A stretch of 64,000 nucleotides of DNA, taken from contig NZ_JADEWH010000002.1 in assembly GCF_015207755.1 (NCBI RefSeq), positions 248,001 to 312,000 on the forward strand, in the 5' to 3' direction. The DNA comes from Nodularia sp. LEGE 06071 (GTDB taxonomy: Bacteria > Cyanobacteriota > Cyanobacteriia > Cyanobacteriales > Nostocaceae). The position numbers and the translations under genes are program-made. Below, piece by piece: positions 44,927-54,412 of the stretch (within the stretch, counting starts at the first letter, position 1; each line of letters opens with the position of its first letter). The notes beneath the pieces were generated by a model, which did no database searches, had not been told where the DNA came from, and saw only the letters and a list, made by a program, of their open reading frames with translations.

Positions 44927-47900
44927 ATGGTTGTTTATCCTAGTCCTGATGTTTCCTATCAAGTTGGGGGGAGTTTGCCTGCTAATGCTGCATCTTATGT
45001 GCGAAGAGGGGCAGATGAGGTGCTGTTTCAGGGATTGTTGCGGGGTGAGTTTTGTTACGTGTTTAATGCTCGGCAAATGGGTAAATCTAGCTTGCGGGTA
45101 CAAACGACTCACCGTCTCCAAGCTGAGGGTGTGCGATGTGGTGTGATTGATATTACGGCGATTGGGACGCGAGAAGTCACGCCAGAACAGTGGTATGCTT
45201 CGATAATTGGGCTGTTGGTGAAGAATTTTGGGTTAAATCTCGATTTGGGGAATTGGTGGCGCGATCGCTCTCATCTATCTTTGATTAATCGATTGAGTGA
45301 TTTTTTTGATACTGTGCTGCTGCGGCAAATCTCCGCACCGATTGTCATATTTATTGATGAAATTGATAGTGTTCTCAGTCTCAAGTTTGCTACTGATGAT
45401 TTCTTTGCTTTAATTCGAGCTTATTATAACCGCCGCGCCGAACAACCAGAGTATTTCCGTCTCAGCTTTGCATTGTTTGGTGTGGCGACTCCAGGAGATT
45501 TGATTGCTGACACTACCCGGACTCCGTTTAATATTGGACAAGCCATTGAGTTACAGGGTTTTCGTGGCACTGAAGCAACGCCATTGTTAACTGGATTAAA
45601 TGGTTTTGTCTCTGATTCTCCAGCTACTCTGCAACAGATTTTATTCTGGACTGGGGGACAGCCATTTTTAACCCAAAAGTTATGTCGGTTGGTAGTGCAG
45701 AACAAGGCAGACTTGGTTGATCATTTGGTGCAGACTTACATTCTGCAAAATTGGGAAAGCCAAGATGAACCAGAACATTTAAAAACAATTCGCGATCGCC
45801 TACTGTATAGTGAGGAACGCAGAGGACGATTGCTCGGACTATATCAACAAATTCTCTTGCGCTTTACCCTGGATAACGATGGCATTCCCGCTGACAATAG
45901 CCCAGAACAAACAGAACTGATATTAACCGGATTGGTAGAAAAACAAGGCGGCATTCTCCAAGTTAAAAATCCCATTTATCAGCAGATTTTCGACTTAGAT
46001 TGGGTTGCTAAACAACTGGCAAATATCCGTCCCTATTCTCAAGCCATCAATGGTTGGATGGCATCGGGATATATAGATCAATCCTGGTTACTGCGGGGAC
46101 AGGCGTTACAGAAAATACTGCTATGGACACAAGGTAAAAGCTTAAATGACTTAGATTATCGCTTTCTCGCAGCTAGTCAGGAACTAGAACGGCAGGAAGT
46201 GAAAAAAACACTGAAAGCCGAACGATTGCGAGAAGTGCAGACGAGGTTAAACCTAGAACTACAGCGTTATCTAGAACAACAGCAACATCTCAAGCGCCAA
46301 CGGCTGATGTTAGGAATTGTCAGCGTGATGATGTTGGTAGCGATCACTCTGGGACTTGTGACCTATAATCAATATCAGCAAACAGCCGTCAGTGAAGTCA
46401 AAGCGATCGCATCTGCTGCCAATGGTAGTTTCAACTCTCATCAGCGATTAGATGCCTTAGTACAAGCGATTAAAGCACGTCAGAAATTTAAAAACCTCAA
46501 TTTCGCCCATTTAGCCGATAAAACCTCCTTAGATTCACAAACTCACATGGCACTACAAAAAGCTGTCTATGGAGCGGATGAAGTGAATCGCCTGTTAGGA
46601 CATCAAGGAATTGTTTTAAGCGTTGATTTTAGTCCAGACGGTGAGTGGATTGCCTCATCTAGCGTTGACCGTACAGTTAAACTGTGGCACAGAGATGGCA
46701 CACTGGTGAGAACCCTCACACACTCCACAACATTAAACAGTGTCCGCTTCAGCCCCGATAGTCGTTTAATTGCCGTAGCGGGGATTGATGGCTCTGTGCG
46801 TCTGTGGACGATAGAAGGTAAATTACTGCAAGTCTTCACCGGACATCAGTCTGCGTTGTCAAAAGTTGTTTTCAGCCCGGATGGAAAAATTATTGCCTCT
46901 GCTAGTGGCGATCGCACCATTAAACTCTGGGAATTAGATGGTACTCTAATTAAAACTCTTCAGCATGACCGTGGTGTGTGGGGAATAGCCTTCAATCCCG
47001 ACGGCAAAACTATCGCCTCTAGCACAGTGGGAGGACAAAATTACCTCTGGCAACTGGATGGAACACTAATCAAAAAATTCACCGCCGGATCAGCCACTAT
47101 CTGGAGTCTGGCTTGGAGTCAGGATGGTAAAACTTTAGTATCAGGTGGTGCAGATTATCTAGTGCGACTGTGGAATCAAAATGGTGTCCTGCGGCAAAGT
47201 TTGTGGGGACACACATCGGAGATTCTAGATATAACCATCAGCCAGGATGAACAAATCATAGCCTCCGCTAGTGCTGATAAAACCGTCAAATTATGGCGGA
47301 TGGATGGTACTTTAATTAGAACATTGCAGGGGCATACTTCCAATGTGGAAGGAATCGGCTTTAGTCCAGATGGACAAATTATCGCTTCGGCTGGACATGA
47401 CAACACCATCAGACTTTGGCGGGTTCATCCACCATTAGTTAAGCTCCTCAATAGCCATAAGGGAAGGGTATGGCGGGTGGCGTTCAGCCCTGATGGCAAA
47501 TATTTAGCCTCTGTGGCCGGTAAACAAGTGAAACTCTGGAATCAAGACGGTTCTCTCGCAAAAACCATTGTTGAAGAAGATTCCCAGATGCTTAGTCTCA
47601 CCTTTAGCCCTGATAGTCAAACTTTAGCAATTGTCGGTTCTCTCGGTGTGATTAGACTGTGGCAGCTTGAGGATAATCAGCGCACAATTATTGCCGGAGA
47701 AGGTTTCGGCCTTTTGGGTATTACCTATAGTCCAGATAGTAAATTTTTGGCAACTGTAGGATTTGACGGTAAGCTGAGATTTTGGCAACGTCAAGCTAAT
47801 AATCAGTTTCAACTTTATCAAACCATTACCGCACACAGCGATCGCATTTGGGATATTGCTTATAGTCCAGATGGAGAGTTTTTAGCTTCTGCGAGTGCTG

Positions 47901-48424
47901 ATGGCACTATCAAAATTTGGACGATTAAAAATAGCGAACGCCTATTAGAGAAACCATTACACACACTAGAAGGACATCATAGTGAAGTCCTTGGTCTTGC
48001 CATCAGTCCCGATAGTCGATATATTGCCTCCACTGGCGGCGATGGTAATCTCAGGCTATGGCGACGGGATGGAACTTTAGCGCGAGTTTTTTCCGGAGAT
48101 AGCATTGGCTTTACCAGAGTAGCATTCAGTCCAGATGGAGAAATTGTCGCGGCTGCCAGTTTCGACAATACCATCAAGGTCTGGAAAATAGATGGGACAT
48201 TGCTCACCACCCTGAATGGACATACTTCTAGTGTAAGTACTGTAGCCTTTAGCCCCGACAGCAAAACCCTAGCCTCTGGTAGTGATGATCAAGTCGTAAT
48301 TCTCTGGGATTTAGAGCAAATTCTCAATTTAGACCTGGTAAAATCCGGCTGTGACTGGGTAGAGGATTATTTACGCACAAATAAAGATATTGAAAAAAGC
48401 GACCGCGACCTTTGCCACAACTAA
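44927..48424 (+). CDS. AAA_35 NTPase with transmembrane helix and 14 WD40 repeats
   Basis: 1165 residues. AAA_35 core (about 1-370): Walker A FNARQMGKSSL near residue 51, Walker B VIFIDEIDSVL near 145, and TGGQPFLTQKLCRLV near 245. A charged coiled coil (about 415-458) leads to one transmembrane helix (about 461-480). The remaining 600 residues hold 14 WD40 repeats, each ending in an L/I-W dipeptide block such as TVKLWHRDG, enough for two seven-bladed propellers. Such STAND-type proteins couple a sensing repeat domain to NTP-driven oligomerisation. Several are defence or programmed-death proteins, but this one's role is unknown. Confidence 0.88.
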   Translation: MVVYPSPDVSYQVGGSLPANAASYVRRGADEVLFQGLLRGEFCYVFNARQMGKSSLRVQTTHRLQAEGVRCGVIDITAIGTREVTPEQWYASIIGLLVKNFGLNLDLGNWWRDRSHLSLINRLSDFFDTVLLRQISAPIVIFIDEIDSVLSLKFATDDFFALIRAYYNRRAEQPEYFRLSFALFGVATPGDLIADTTRTPFNIGQAIELQGFRGTEATPLLTGLNGFVSDSPATLQQILFWTGGQPFLTQKLCRLVVQNKADLVDHLVQTYILQNWESQDEPEHLKTIRDRLLYSEERRGRLLGLYQQILLRFTLDNDGIPADNSPEQTELILTGLVEKQGGILQVKNPIYQQIFDLDWVAKQLANIRPYSQAINGWMASGYIDQSWLLRGQALQKILLWTQGKSLNDLDYRFLAASQELERQEVKKTLKAERLREVQTRLNLELQRYLEQQQHLKRQRLMLGIVSVMMLVAITLGLVTYNQYQQTAVSEVKAIASAANGSFNSHQRLDALVQAIKARQKFKNLNFAHLADKTSLDSQTHMALQKAVYGADEVNRLLGHQGIVLSVDFSPDGEWIASSSVDRTVKLWHRDGTLVRTLTHSTTLNSVRFSPDSRLIAVAGIDGSVRLWTIEGKLLQVFTGHQSALSKVVFSPDGKIIASASGDRTIKLWELDGTLIKTLQHDRGVWGIAFNPDGKTIASSTVGGQNYLWQLDGTLIKKFTAGSATIWSLAWSQDGKTLVSGGADYLVRLWNQNGVLRQSLWGHTSEILDITISQDEQIIASASADKTVKLWRMDGTLIRTLQGHTSNVEGIGFSPDGQIIASAGHDNTIRLWRVHPPLVKLLNSHKGRVWRVAFSPDGKYLASVAGKQVKLWNQDGSLAKTIVEEDSQMLSLTFSPDSQTLAIVGSLGVIRLWQLEDNQRTIIAGEGFGLLGITYSPDSKFLATVGFDGKLRFWQRQANNQFQLYQTITAHSDRIWDIAYSPDGEFLASASADGTIKIWTIKNSERLLEKPLHTLEGHHSEVLGLAISPDSRYIASTGGDGNLRLWRRDGTLARVFSGDSIGFTRVAFSPDGEIVAAASFDNTIKVWKIDGTLLTTLNGHTSSVSTVAFSPDSKTLASGSDDQVVILWDLEQILNLDLVKSGCDWVEDYLRTNKDIEKSDRDLCHN

Positions 48425-48691
48425 ATAGGACTATTTTCTGGTGACGCGGACATTTTGGCGATCATCATACTCGGACGCGCACAGCCTATCAAGGTAAATT
48501 TTGTAAAGAAATATTACGAAAACCACAAGTCTTGCGTAAAGAACAAACATAACTTTGTGGACTAATTAGCAGCTAAAAAAATCATCTTTCAGCTTGCAAC
48601 TAACATTTAATTTTGGATATCTGCCATTTTTCAGTAATGGTAGTGATGACAAAATTCGAGACATAAACTATATTCCACGGAGAAATTAAGT

Positions 48692-49378
48692 ATGCCGCTA
48701 GTTTCAACATTTGAATTACTTGTGAAGCAAATTGCTCCTACAGATGGCTTTGAAAATTTACCCCCAGATATTGCACAAAACCTCAAAAAAGTTGCTCGTA
48801 GAGTAGTTCAAGGTTACTTTTTAACCATTGCTAACACGACTAATGCTACTGCCGCCTTGAGACTGGAATTTACAGCAACAACACCAGAGTTAAATCTCAA
48901 GGATACAGTGATCATCGTCGATACTTTTGGTAAGAATGAATTTGCTGATTTGAAACCAGTACCAAATGAGCCGAAAAGATTTACTTTCGATCTAAAAATT
49001 CCGGCTCACGATACGGTATTAGTTACCTTACTACCTGATCTGAATAATTTAGACCTTTTAAAAGGAGTAAAAGATTTAGAGATTCGTGGATATGTGAACA
49101 TCTCTAGATTAGCTTTGAAAGGCCCAACTTATGAGTTGCTAATTACTCCTGAGCAAAGAGGAACTTTCCTACCCAACAATCTCAATGATAAAGTTCCTGA
49201 TTTTGATCAAATCGCTTACAGTGTTCCTACTGCTAGTGGTGGTAGTTTCCTGAGTTTAAAACCTCTATTCTTTCCTGAAGAAATTATCTCCATTCCACTA
49301 GGCGATAACTCTACGTCAACAAATGATAGACAAGAGTTACTGGACTTAATGTTTGAGCGCCTCGACCAGCTAAAGTAA
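48692..49378 (+). CDS. Hypothetical protein, beta-rich
   Basis: 228 residues. No signal peptide and no transmembrane helix. The central region alternates beta strands (GYFLTIANTTNATAALRLEFTAT split by turns; RFTFDLKIPAHDTVLVTLLPD), suggestive of an Ig-like or jelly-roll fold, followed by a proline-rich segment and an acidic tail. I recognise no family. It follows the WD40-NTPase gene after 267 bases and precedes a DUF1350 protein; a functional link is not evident. Confidence 0.6.
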   Translation: MPLVSTFELLVKQIAPTDGFENLPPDIAQNLKKVARRVVQGYFLTIANTTNATAALRLEFTATTPELNLKDTVIIVDTFGKNEFADLKPVPNEPKRFTFDLKIPAHDTVLVTLLPDLNNLDLLKGVKDLEIRGYVNISRLALKGPTYELLITPEQRGTFLPNNLNDKVPDFDQIAYSVPTASGGSFLSLKPLFFPEEIISIPLGDNSTSTNDRQELLDLMFERLDQLK

Positions 49379-49655
49379 GTAGGTCGGCGTAAATAAAGTT
49401 AACTGGCTAGGGTCGTTATTTGTCCTTAGCCTCTGAGAAATGTTTGGTAGATAGATACTCGACTTCTCAACAGCAGTTCGCGTGCGAATAGCATTTTCAC
49501 CAAAATGTCAGATAACTAGATGTCTAAAGCCAGATGCTAATTTCCTGGCTTAGGCATCCAGCAGCAAGTTCTTACCTTATATCAATTATCAAATTGTTAT
49601 TCTCAGCCAGAATAACAACAAAATTTTGTAACTTTATTACCAAATCAGAAAAATT

Positions 49656-50699
49656 ATGAAACCAAAAATGAAATTTCAACCAGTTTCTCACAGTTGGGTA
49701 GCGCTACATCCCGAAGCCAAAGGAGTCATTCAATTTATTGGTGGGGCTTTCTTCGGGACATTTATCCCAATGGTGTTTTATCAACATTTATTGAAAAGTT
49801 TATATGAGCAGAAATATACAATCATCATTCTTCCCTTTAATTTCACTTTTAACCATTATGAAGAAGCTGGTTTTCTGATTAGAGAACAATATGAAATTAT
49901 GCCCGAAGTGGTCAGAATTTCTAACCTTTTAGGTTATGACTCTCAAGTTTATCTAAATGATACTAACTTCTCGTGGATGGGACATAGTATCGGCTGTAAA
50001 TATATTTCTCTCTTAGAAGGATTTACTGCTCTACCTACTGACTCAGAAGAACTAGAAAAATTTATTCGTCAATTGGTTTCAGAAACATCAAATAGTCAAA
50101 ACAATGAGCGTAAAATAAAAAGTATAGTTACAGATTTAGAGATATTAATTAATGACCTTCAGCAAAAACGCGCCAAAACTATTGAACTTATTAAATACTA
50201 CCTCAAGCAAAATATTGGTTCTCAGAAACTAGACTCAAAGGACGCAGAAGTCACAATTGCAAGTATCTTTATTAAAGGACAAGTATCTGTATTATTAGCT
50301 CCTGTGAATACAGGAATTGATAGTGCTATTAAACCTAAAATTTTAGCTAATTTAATTACTAAACTGGGTTTTGATGTCAAACCAACACCAGAAGAAACCT
50401 ATGCCTTAATTAAGGATAGCAATTTATTTAATTTACTGGCTATACTGCGCTTTAAATCAGATAATATTGCTCGTGGTACTTGTGATTGGTTTATAAATAC
50501 TTTGGGAAAACCACCGCAAGATTTGTGGCAAGAATTACCCGGTGGACATTTACGCCCTCTAGGTATACAGATAGGCAATTTCGTGATTAATTTTCCTGAT
50601 ACATTATCAATTCCGGTGATTGAACCAAGTCAGAAACGTACCGCCGGATTTGAATCTCATGTGATTGGATTACTGAAAGATTTATCAATAAAAAAATAG
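49656..50699 (+). CDS. DUF1350 family alpha/beta-hydrolase-like protein
   Basis: 347 residues. The N-terminal region VIQFIGGAFFGTFIPMVFYQHLL and the nucleophile-elbow segment WMGHSIGCKYISLLEG (GHSIG, around residues 110-114) match DUF1350, a family found in cyanobacteria and plant plastids with an alpha/beta-hydrolase fold. A helical insertion rich in charged residues (about 125-190, ERKIKSIVTDLEILINDLQQKR) is longer than expected. The conserved LPGGHLRPLG near the C-terminus supplies a candidate catalytic histidine. The reaction is unknown. Confidence 0.8.
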   Translation: MKPKMKFQPVSHSWVALHPEAKGVIQFIGGAFFGTFIPMVFYQHLLKSLYEQKYTIIILPFNFTFNHYEEAGFLIREQYEIMPEVVRISNLLGYDSQVYLNDTNFSWMGHSIGCKYISLLEGFTALPTDSEELEKFIRQLVSETSNSQNNERKIKSIVTDLEILINDLQQKRAKTIELIKYYLKQNIGSQKLDSKDAEVTIASIFIKGQVSVLLAPVNTGIDSAIKPKILANLITKLGFDVKPTPEETYALIKDSNLFNLLAILRFKSDNIARGTCDWFINTLGKPPQDLWQELPGGHLRPLGIQIGNFVINFPDTLSIPVIEPSQKRTAGFESHVIGLLKDLSIKK

Positions 50700-50760
50700 A
50701 ATAAATAATGAGTTTTTATTCCAGGAAAAGAGAGGTTTATGGCGTTATTTTGGAAGTTAC

Positions 50761-51603
50761 TTAAATACTTGTAACTTGGGGATGTGCTTGTAGCCAAATA
50801 TCAATGTCACTTAATACCTGTTGGGGAATTTCCCAAGGAAACATATGTGCGGTATTGGGATAAGAATGGTATTGGTTATTTTTTAGGTGTCGCGCCGTTT
50901 CTAAACTCGACTCAGCCGTAATATGACGGTCTTGTTCTCCAGCCAGTACCAGACTAGGACAGTGAATTTCCTGTAAATCGGTGAGTCGATTGTAACCGGA
51001 CTTCAAAGCTCTATACAGGGCGCGAGTTGCCTGAGATGAGGTTTGTAAATAGGCCTGTGCTGCTTGCTGGGCAAGATAATTGTAGGCTGTGGGCGTATGT
51101 TGTTGAATCAAATAACGAAAGAGCGATCGCTTGCCGAAAGTATCGATGTTCCATTGCCAACTCGGTTGCAGATAATTTAAAATCCCGGCAATGCCAGTAT
51201 AGAGATTATCCTGCCAAGTAATGGGGGGATGATTGCCACGCGGTCTAGCTGCTGTGGCTACCAAAATCAGACCAGTCACCCGTTGTGGTAGTCGCAAGGC
51301 CATTTCCATTGCTAAAATCCCACCCAGTGACCATCCTAATATCAGACATTTTTCGATGTAAAAGCGGTCTAGCAGCGCTTCTAAGTCGGTTAAATGGTCT
51401 AACATCTCAAAATCGTGATTGTAGCGACTTTTGCCGTATCCGCGTAAATCTGGAGCAAAAGTTTGGTAACGCTGTGATAAGTGATTGGTAAAGATAGAAA
51501 GATTCCGACCAGAACCAGGATGACCATGTAAGCCGAGAATGGGGAATCCTTCACCTTTGATGTAGACGTTGAGTTTTGCAGCTGTTGAAGAAATAGAAGA
51601 CAT
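50761..51603 (-). CDS. Alpha/beta hydrolase
   Basis: 280 residues from the ATG at 51603; a longer in-frame start would run into the upstream CAP gene. It shows a complete alpha/beta-hydrolase pattern: oxyanion loop LGLHGHPGSGRN, DLRGYGKS, nucleophile elbow LGWSLGGILAME with the serine, an acid in LVLAGEQDRHI and the histidine in NTAHMFPWE. The substrate cannot be predicted; it could be an esterase, lipase or C-C hydrolase. It is four bases downstream of the CAP-domain gene, so the two form an operon. Confidence 0.9.
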   Translation of the reverse strand: MSSISSTAAKLNVYIKGEGFPILGLHGHPGSGRNLSIFTNHLSQRYQTFAPDLRGYGKSRYNHDFEMLDHLTDLEALLDRFYIEKCLILGWSLGGILAMEMALRLPQRVTGLILVATAARPRGNHPPITWQDNLYTGIAGILNYLQPSWQWNIDTFGKRSLFRYLIQQHTPTAYNYLAQQAAQAYLQTSSQATRALYRALKSGYNRLTDLQEIHCPSLVLAGEQDRHITAESSLETARHLKNNQYHSYPNTAHMFPWEIPQQVLSDIDIWLQAHPQVTSI

Positions 51604-51607
51604 GATT

Positions 51608-52153
51608 TTAGTTTTCAATATATCCGCCAGCGTAGGTGATGACGCACATCTGCTTGTATTTGCTGTGAATCCCAAAGGCTACGCCAGCAAATTTAAACGC
51701 CGGGTTAAAAATATTGTGGCGATGACCGCGTGACGGTACGCCATCATCAATAATTAACTGCATGATAATCTCTTCGGCTGTGCTGGAACCATAGCTGATG
51801 TTTTCACCTGCGGTAACTTGCCATGTCCCATAGCGGTTAATCCGCGTAAATGGGTTACTGCCATCACTACCATTATGACCTGTGGTGCCTGTTTCACCTT
51901 GGTCTTTGACGTGATCTCTCGCACCTAAAGACATTCCCACAGATATATTTAATTCTGCCACAGGATCAGCGGACTGGAGAAATGCGATCGCCTCATCCAC
52001 CGCTTTCACCCCTTCTTGTGTCTGCAAATAAACATTATCGGCTATCCTCACTTGTGTGCCTTGAAATTGCCGTTTCCAATGTTCCAGAAGCGGAAGGTAT
52101 GCCCCAGGATTGATCCGGACTTTGTTCATTTCTGCTAAAACTTGTTTTTCCAT
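51608..52153 (-). CDS. CAP-domain (SCP/PR1) protein
   Basis: 181 residues. The CAP fold is shown by [36 protein letters not shown] with the conserved histidine, [17 protein letters not shown] and [19 protein letters not shown] with the second histidine. Most bacterial CAP proteins are secreted, but no signal peptide is visible in this start, and no earlier start offers one, so the location is unclear. It is translationally close to the hydrolase gene downstream. Confidence 0.88.
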   Translation of the reverse strand: MEKQVLAEMNKVRINPGAYLPLLEHWKRQFQGTQVRIADNVYLQTQEGVKAVDEAIAFLQSADPVAELNISVGMSLGARDHVKDQGETGTTGHNGSDGSNPFTRINRYGTWQVTAGENISYGSSTAEEIIMQLIIDDGVPSRGHRHNIFNPAFKFAGVAFGIHSKYKQMCVITYAGGYIEN

Positions 52154-52612
52154 CGGAGAGAGAATATTTTTATGTGTTAGATTTTCTATACCTGTTTGAA
52201 AAAGTCCAGGGCATAATTTCTAAAGTTTCATAAATAACCTCATAAATTGAGAGCGAAAATTCAATATATTTAGCTCAACCGTAGAGAACACCGGTTTTTG
52301 AAAAAATGACAGTGTATTTTTCGGAAATTCCCCTGAAATCACTGTTATCCGATCAAATGTACAACATTTAATTTACACATTGCAAGGAAACCAAATTCTC
52401 GTTGCTTTAAGCATTTTGCCCGCCTGGATAAGTATATTAGCTGATCAACTGCTATCCGCTAACAGCTACCAAATAGAAGTATTAATCTTATCCATCACAG
52501 TAAAATTATCAATCCCCAGTTAACCCCGTCACACAAAAAACAACTAAATTCCATGTGCTTTTTGACTGAAGTTCTGTAAAATCGAAATCTAAATTACAAA
52601 ATCAAAAATTGT
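52154..52612. other. Gene-free gap between divergent genes
   Basis: 459 AT-rich bases. Both the CAP-hydrolase pair and the DUF192 gene must have promoters here. I found no strong hairpin, repeat or RNA-like structure. Confidence 0.5.
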
Positions 52613-53134
52613 ATGATGCGTTGGCTAAGTTTAGTCCCGATGCTGCTGAGTGTTTTACTAATGGGCTGTGCTATGGAAACAACAGCAAAATCTACCACAC
52701 CCACCCCCAGCAGCGAAACCAAAGCATTCGCTGGTCAAACACTCCCAATTTCTGCGGAGGCAATTGTGCCAAATGGTACTAGAATTCAATTGGAAGTGGC
52801 AGAAACACCTGAACAGCAAGCGACGGGTTTAATGTATCGCCCAGCTTTACCAGATGATCGGGGAATGTTATTTCAGTTCCCGGCTGCACAACGGGTCAAC
52901 TTTTGGATGAAAAATGTCCCAGTTCCTCTGGATATGGTGTTTTTGCAAAATGGGGTAATTCAGTATATTCAAGATTCTGCGCCTCCCTGCACGAGTGAAC
53001 CTTGTCCAACCTATGGGCCTAATGTACCCATTGATACGGTGATTGAACTGCGGTCTGGACGAGCTGCGGAATTAAATTTACGGAATGGTGATCAAGTCAA
53101 AATTGAGTTTTTAGATATGGGAAATCTACGGTAA
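52613..53134 (+). CDS. DUF192 lipoprotein
   Basis: 173 residues. The signal peptide MMRWLSLVPMLLSVLLMGC ends in a lipobox (Cys19), followed by a threonine/serine-rich linker. The DUF192 domain has IQLEVAETPEQQATGLMYRPALPDDRGMLF (read in pieces), NFWMKNVPVPLDMVFL and VIELRSGRAAELNLRNGD, all typical. It would be anchored in the periplasm. Function is unknown. A cysteine pair in PPCTSEPCPTYG may bind a metal or form a disulfide. Confidence 0.9.
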   Translation: MMRWLSLVPMLLSVLLMGCAMETTAKSTTPTPSSETKAFAGQTLPISAEAIVPNGTRIQLEVAETPEQQATGLMYRPALPDDRGMLFQFPAAQRVNFWMKNVPVPLDMVFLQNGVIQYIQDSAPPCTSEPCPTYGPNVPIDTVIELRSGRAAELNLRNGDQVKIEFLDMGNLR

Positions 53135-53657
53135 TAAATACTGCCCAGCTTTCTCTGAAAAACTGAGGCAAATCCGGAATTGATCTGATGGTGTCAAAAA
53201 ACTATCAAGTAGGTATAAAAAAGCAAATAGAGAGGCTACTATTTATATGTTTTCAATCATAGTAAAATTTCCAGTTTCAAGGTACAATCACATTTCCACG
53301 CTTTGGATGCCAAAAATACTCCTTTTGGCGTAAGTGTAAACGGACTCTCATAGGGCAGTATTAGCTATGGAATCTTTGTTACTAAATCTCTGATTCAATC
53401 AAGCATCATAGTAAAAAAGATCAAACCAAATTAGACCTGAGTCGTTGGCATCGGAAAAATTGAGCGGATAAGTGAGGCTCGAAAGTGGAAATCTTCTCGT
53501 CTTATCTGTGAAATCGGTCTGTTTGATCAGTTTAAACCAAATTTTTCCCGTGTTTATCCGGTAATCACCAGTTACCAATGAAATATTAGCTGCGGGCTAC
53601 TGACAAATGGTAAATCGTTATATGACCATACATTCAATTAAAGGAGGTGAATTACAA
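53135..53657. other. Gene-free gap
   Basis: About 520 bases with no convincing gene, hairpin or repeat. The last 20 bases contain the exceptionally strong ribosome binding site AAAGGAGGTGA of the next gene. Confidence 0.5.
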
Positions 53658-53849
53658 ATGCCACCATCAACATATTCGCGACTGATTCATTTTCTCCAGG
53701 AAGATTTGTCAATTTCTGCGGCATCCCTGGCAGTCGCACTGCGACATCGGGAACAAGATCCAGGTCCATTACCAATGATTCTTTGGCAGTATGGGTTAAT
53801 TACTTTAGAACAGTTAGAACAAATTTACGACTGGATGGAAACGGCGTAA
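53658..53849 (+). CDS. DUF2949 protein
   Basis: 63 residues from the ATG at 53658. This start is chosen because AAAGGAGGTGAA lies seven bases upstream; the frame is also open upstream from 53607. The sequence (RLIHFLQEDLSISAASLAVALRH, PLPMILWQYGLITLEQLEQIYDW) fits the small cyanobacterial family DUF2949: an all-helical protein of unknown role. The perfect Shine-Dalgarno sequence suggests high translation. Confidence 0.82.
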   Translation: MPPSTYSRLIHFLQEDLSISAASLAVALRHREQDPGPLPMILWQYGLITLEQLEQIYDWMETA

Positions 53850-54152
53850 TTCAGATTGTCTAAGTCTGAAAAACAGGCTACCACCGCTATGCGGAAGTCA
53901 AAAGTTAAAAGTCAAAAATCTGATTATATAGGCTTTTCATTGATTTCAAATGGTTGTGCTATTTACGCTGTGCAGTGTCTTTCAAAAGAAGTTTGACTTG
54001 ATAAGTTTTTGGTTGCAATCGTTGTTCTAATTAGTATAAGTATGAGTTTCATACAGGAGAATTGAGGTATGTCATGTCCGTTCTGCCTTGTACCGAGGCT
54101 GATAGACCAGAGAATTGACTGTTACCATTTTTACTTATTTCCATACAGATTC

Positions 54153-54184
54153 AAAGAGCGAGTTAAATGTTTAACTCGCTCTTT
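54153..54184. terminator. Perfect 15-bp hairpin in intergenic DNA
   Basis: AAAGAGCGAGTTAAA and TTTAACTCGCTCTTT are exact reverse complements with a two-base loop, followed by an AT-rich tail. It could terminate a transcript from either strand. A 39-codon frame at 54069 runs into it, but I do not consider that coding. Together with the MITE it accounts for most of the 563-base gap 53850-54412. Confidence 0.6.
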
Positions 54185-54236
54185 ATAATTTAATCAAATA
54201 TTTGAACCTCGCCCCCAGCCTTTCTCCTTGCTCAGG

Positions 54237-54382
54237 CTACGGTGTATACACAAGTCTTGTCTGTCTGCGTTTGAGCCTGTTTTGCCCCCTAAATCCCCCA
54301 AGTTTGGGGGACGAGTGAAAATTCTTGTTCCCCCATAATTGGGGGTTAGGGGGCGATTCGATCACTTGTGTGTACACCGTAG
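54237..54382. mobile_element. 146-bp MITE with 11-bp target duplication
   Basis: The terminal inverted repeats CTACGGTGTATACACAAGT and ACTTGTGTGTACACCGTAG (19 bases) differ by one position. The sequence CCTTGCTCAGG directly flanks both ends (54226-54236 and 54383-54393), as expected for an 11-bp target duplication. The interior contains CCCCCTAAATCCCCCAA and TTGGGGG-type palindromic blocks and no reading frame. A full-length partner transposase is not in the window. Confidence 0.8.
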
Positions 54383-54412
54383 CCTTGCTCAGGAGAGGGG
54401 AGAATTTTTTAA

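Noticed and set aside
54069-54188. 39-codon frame ending in a perfect hairpin
   Set aside because: Its last codons are one arm of the hairpin and no motif is visible; more likely untranslated.
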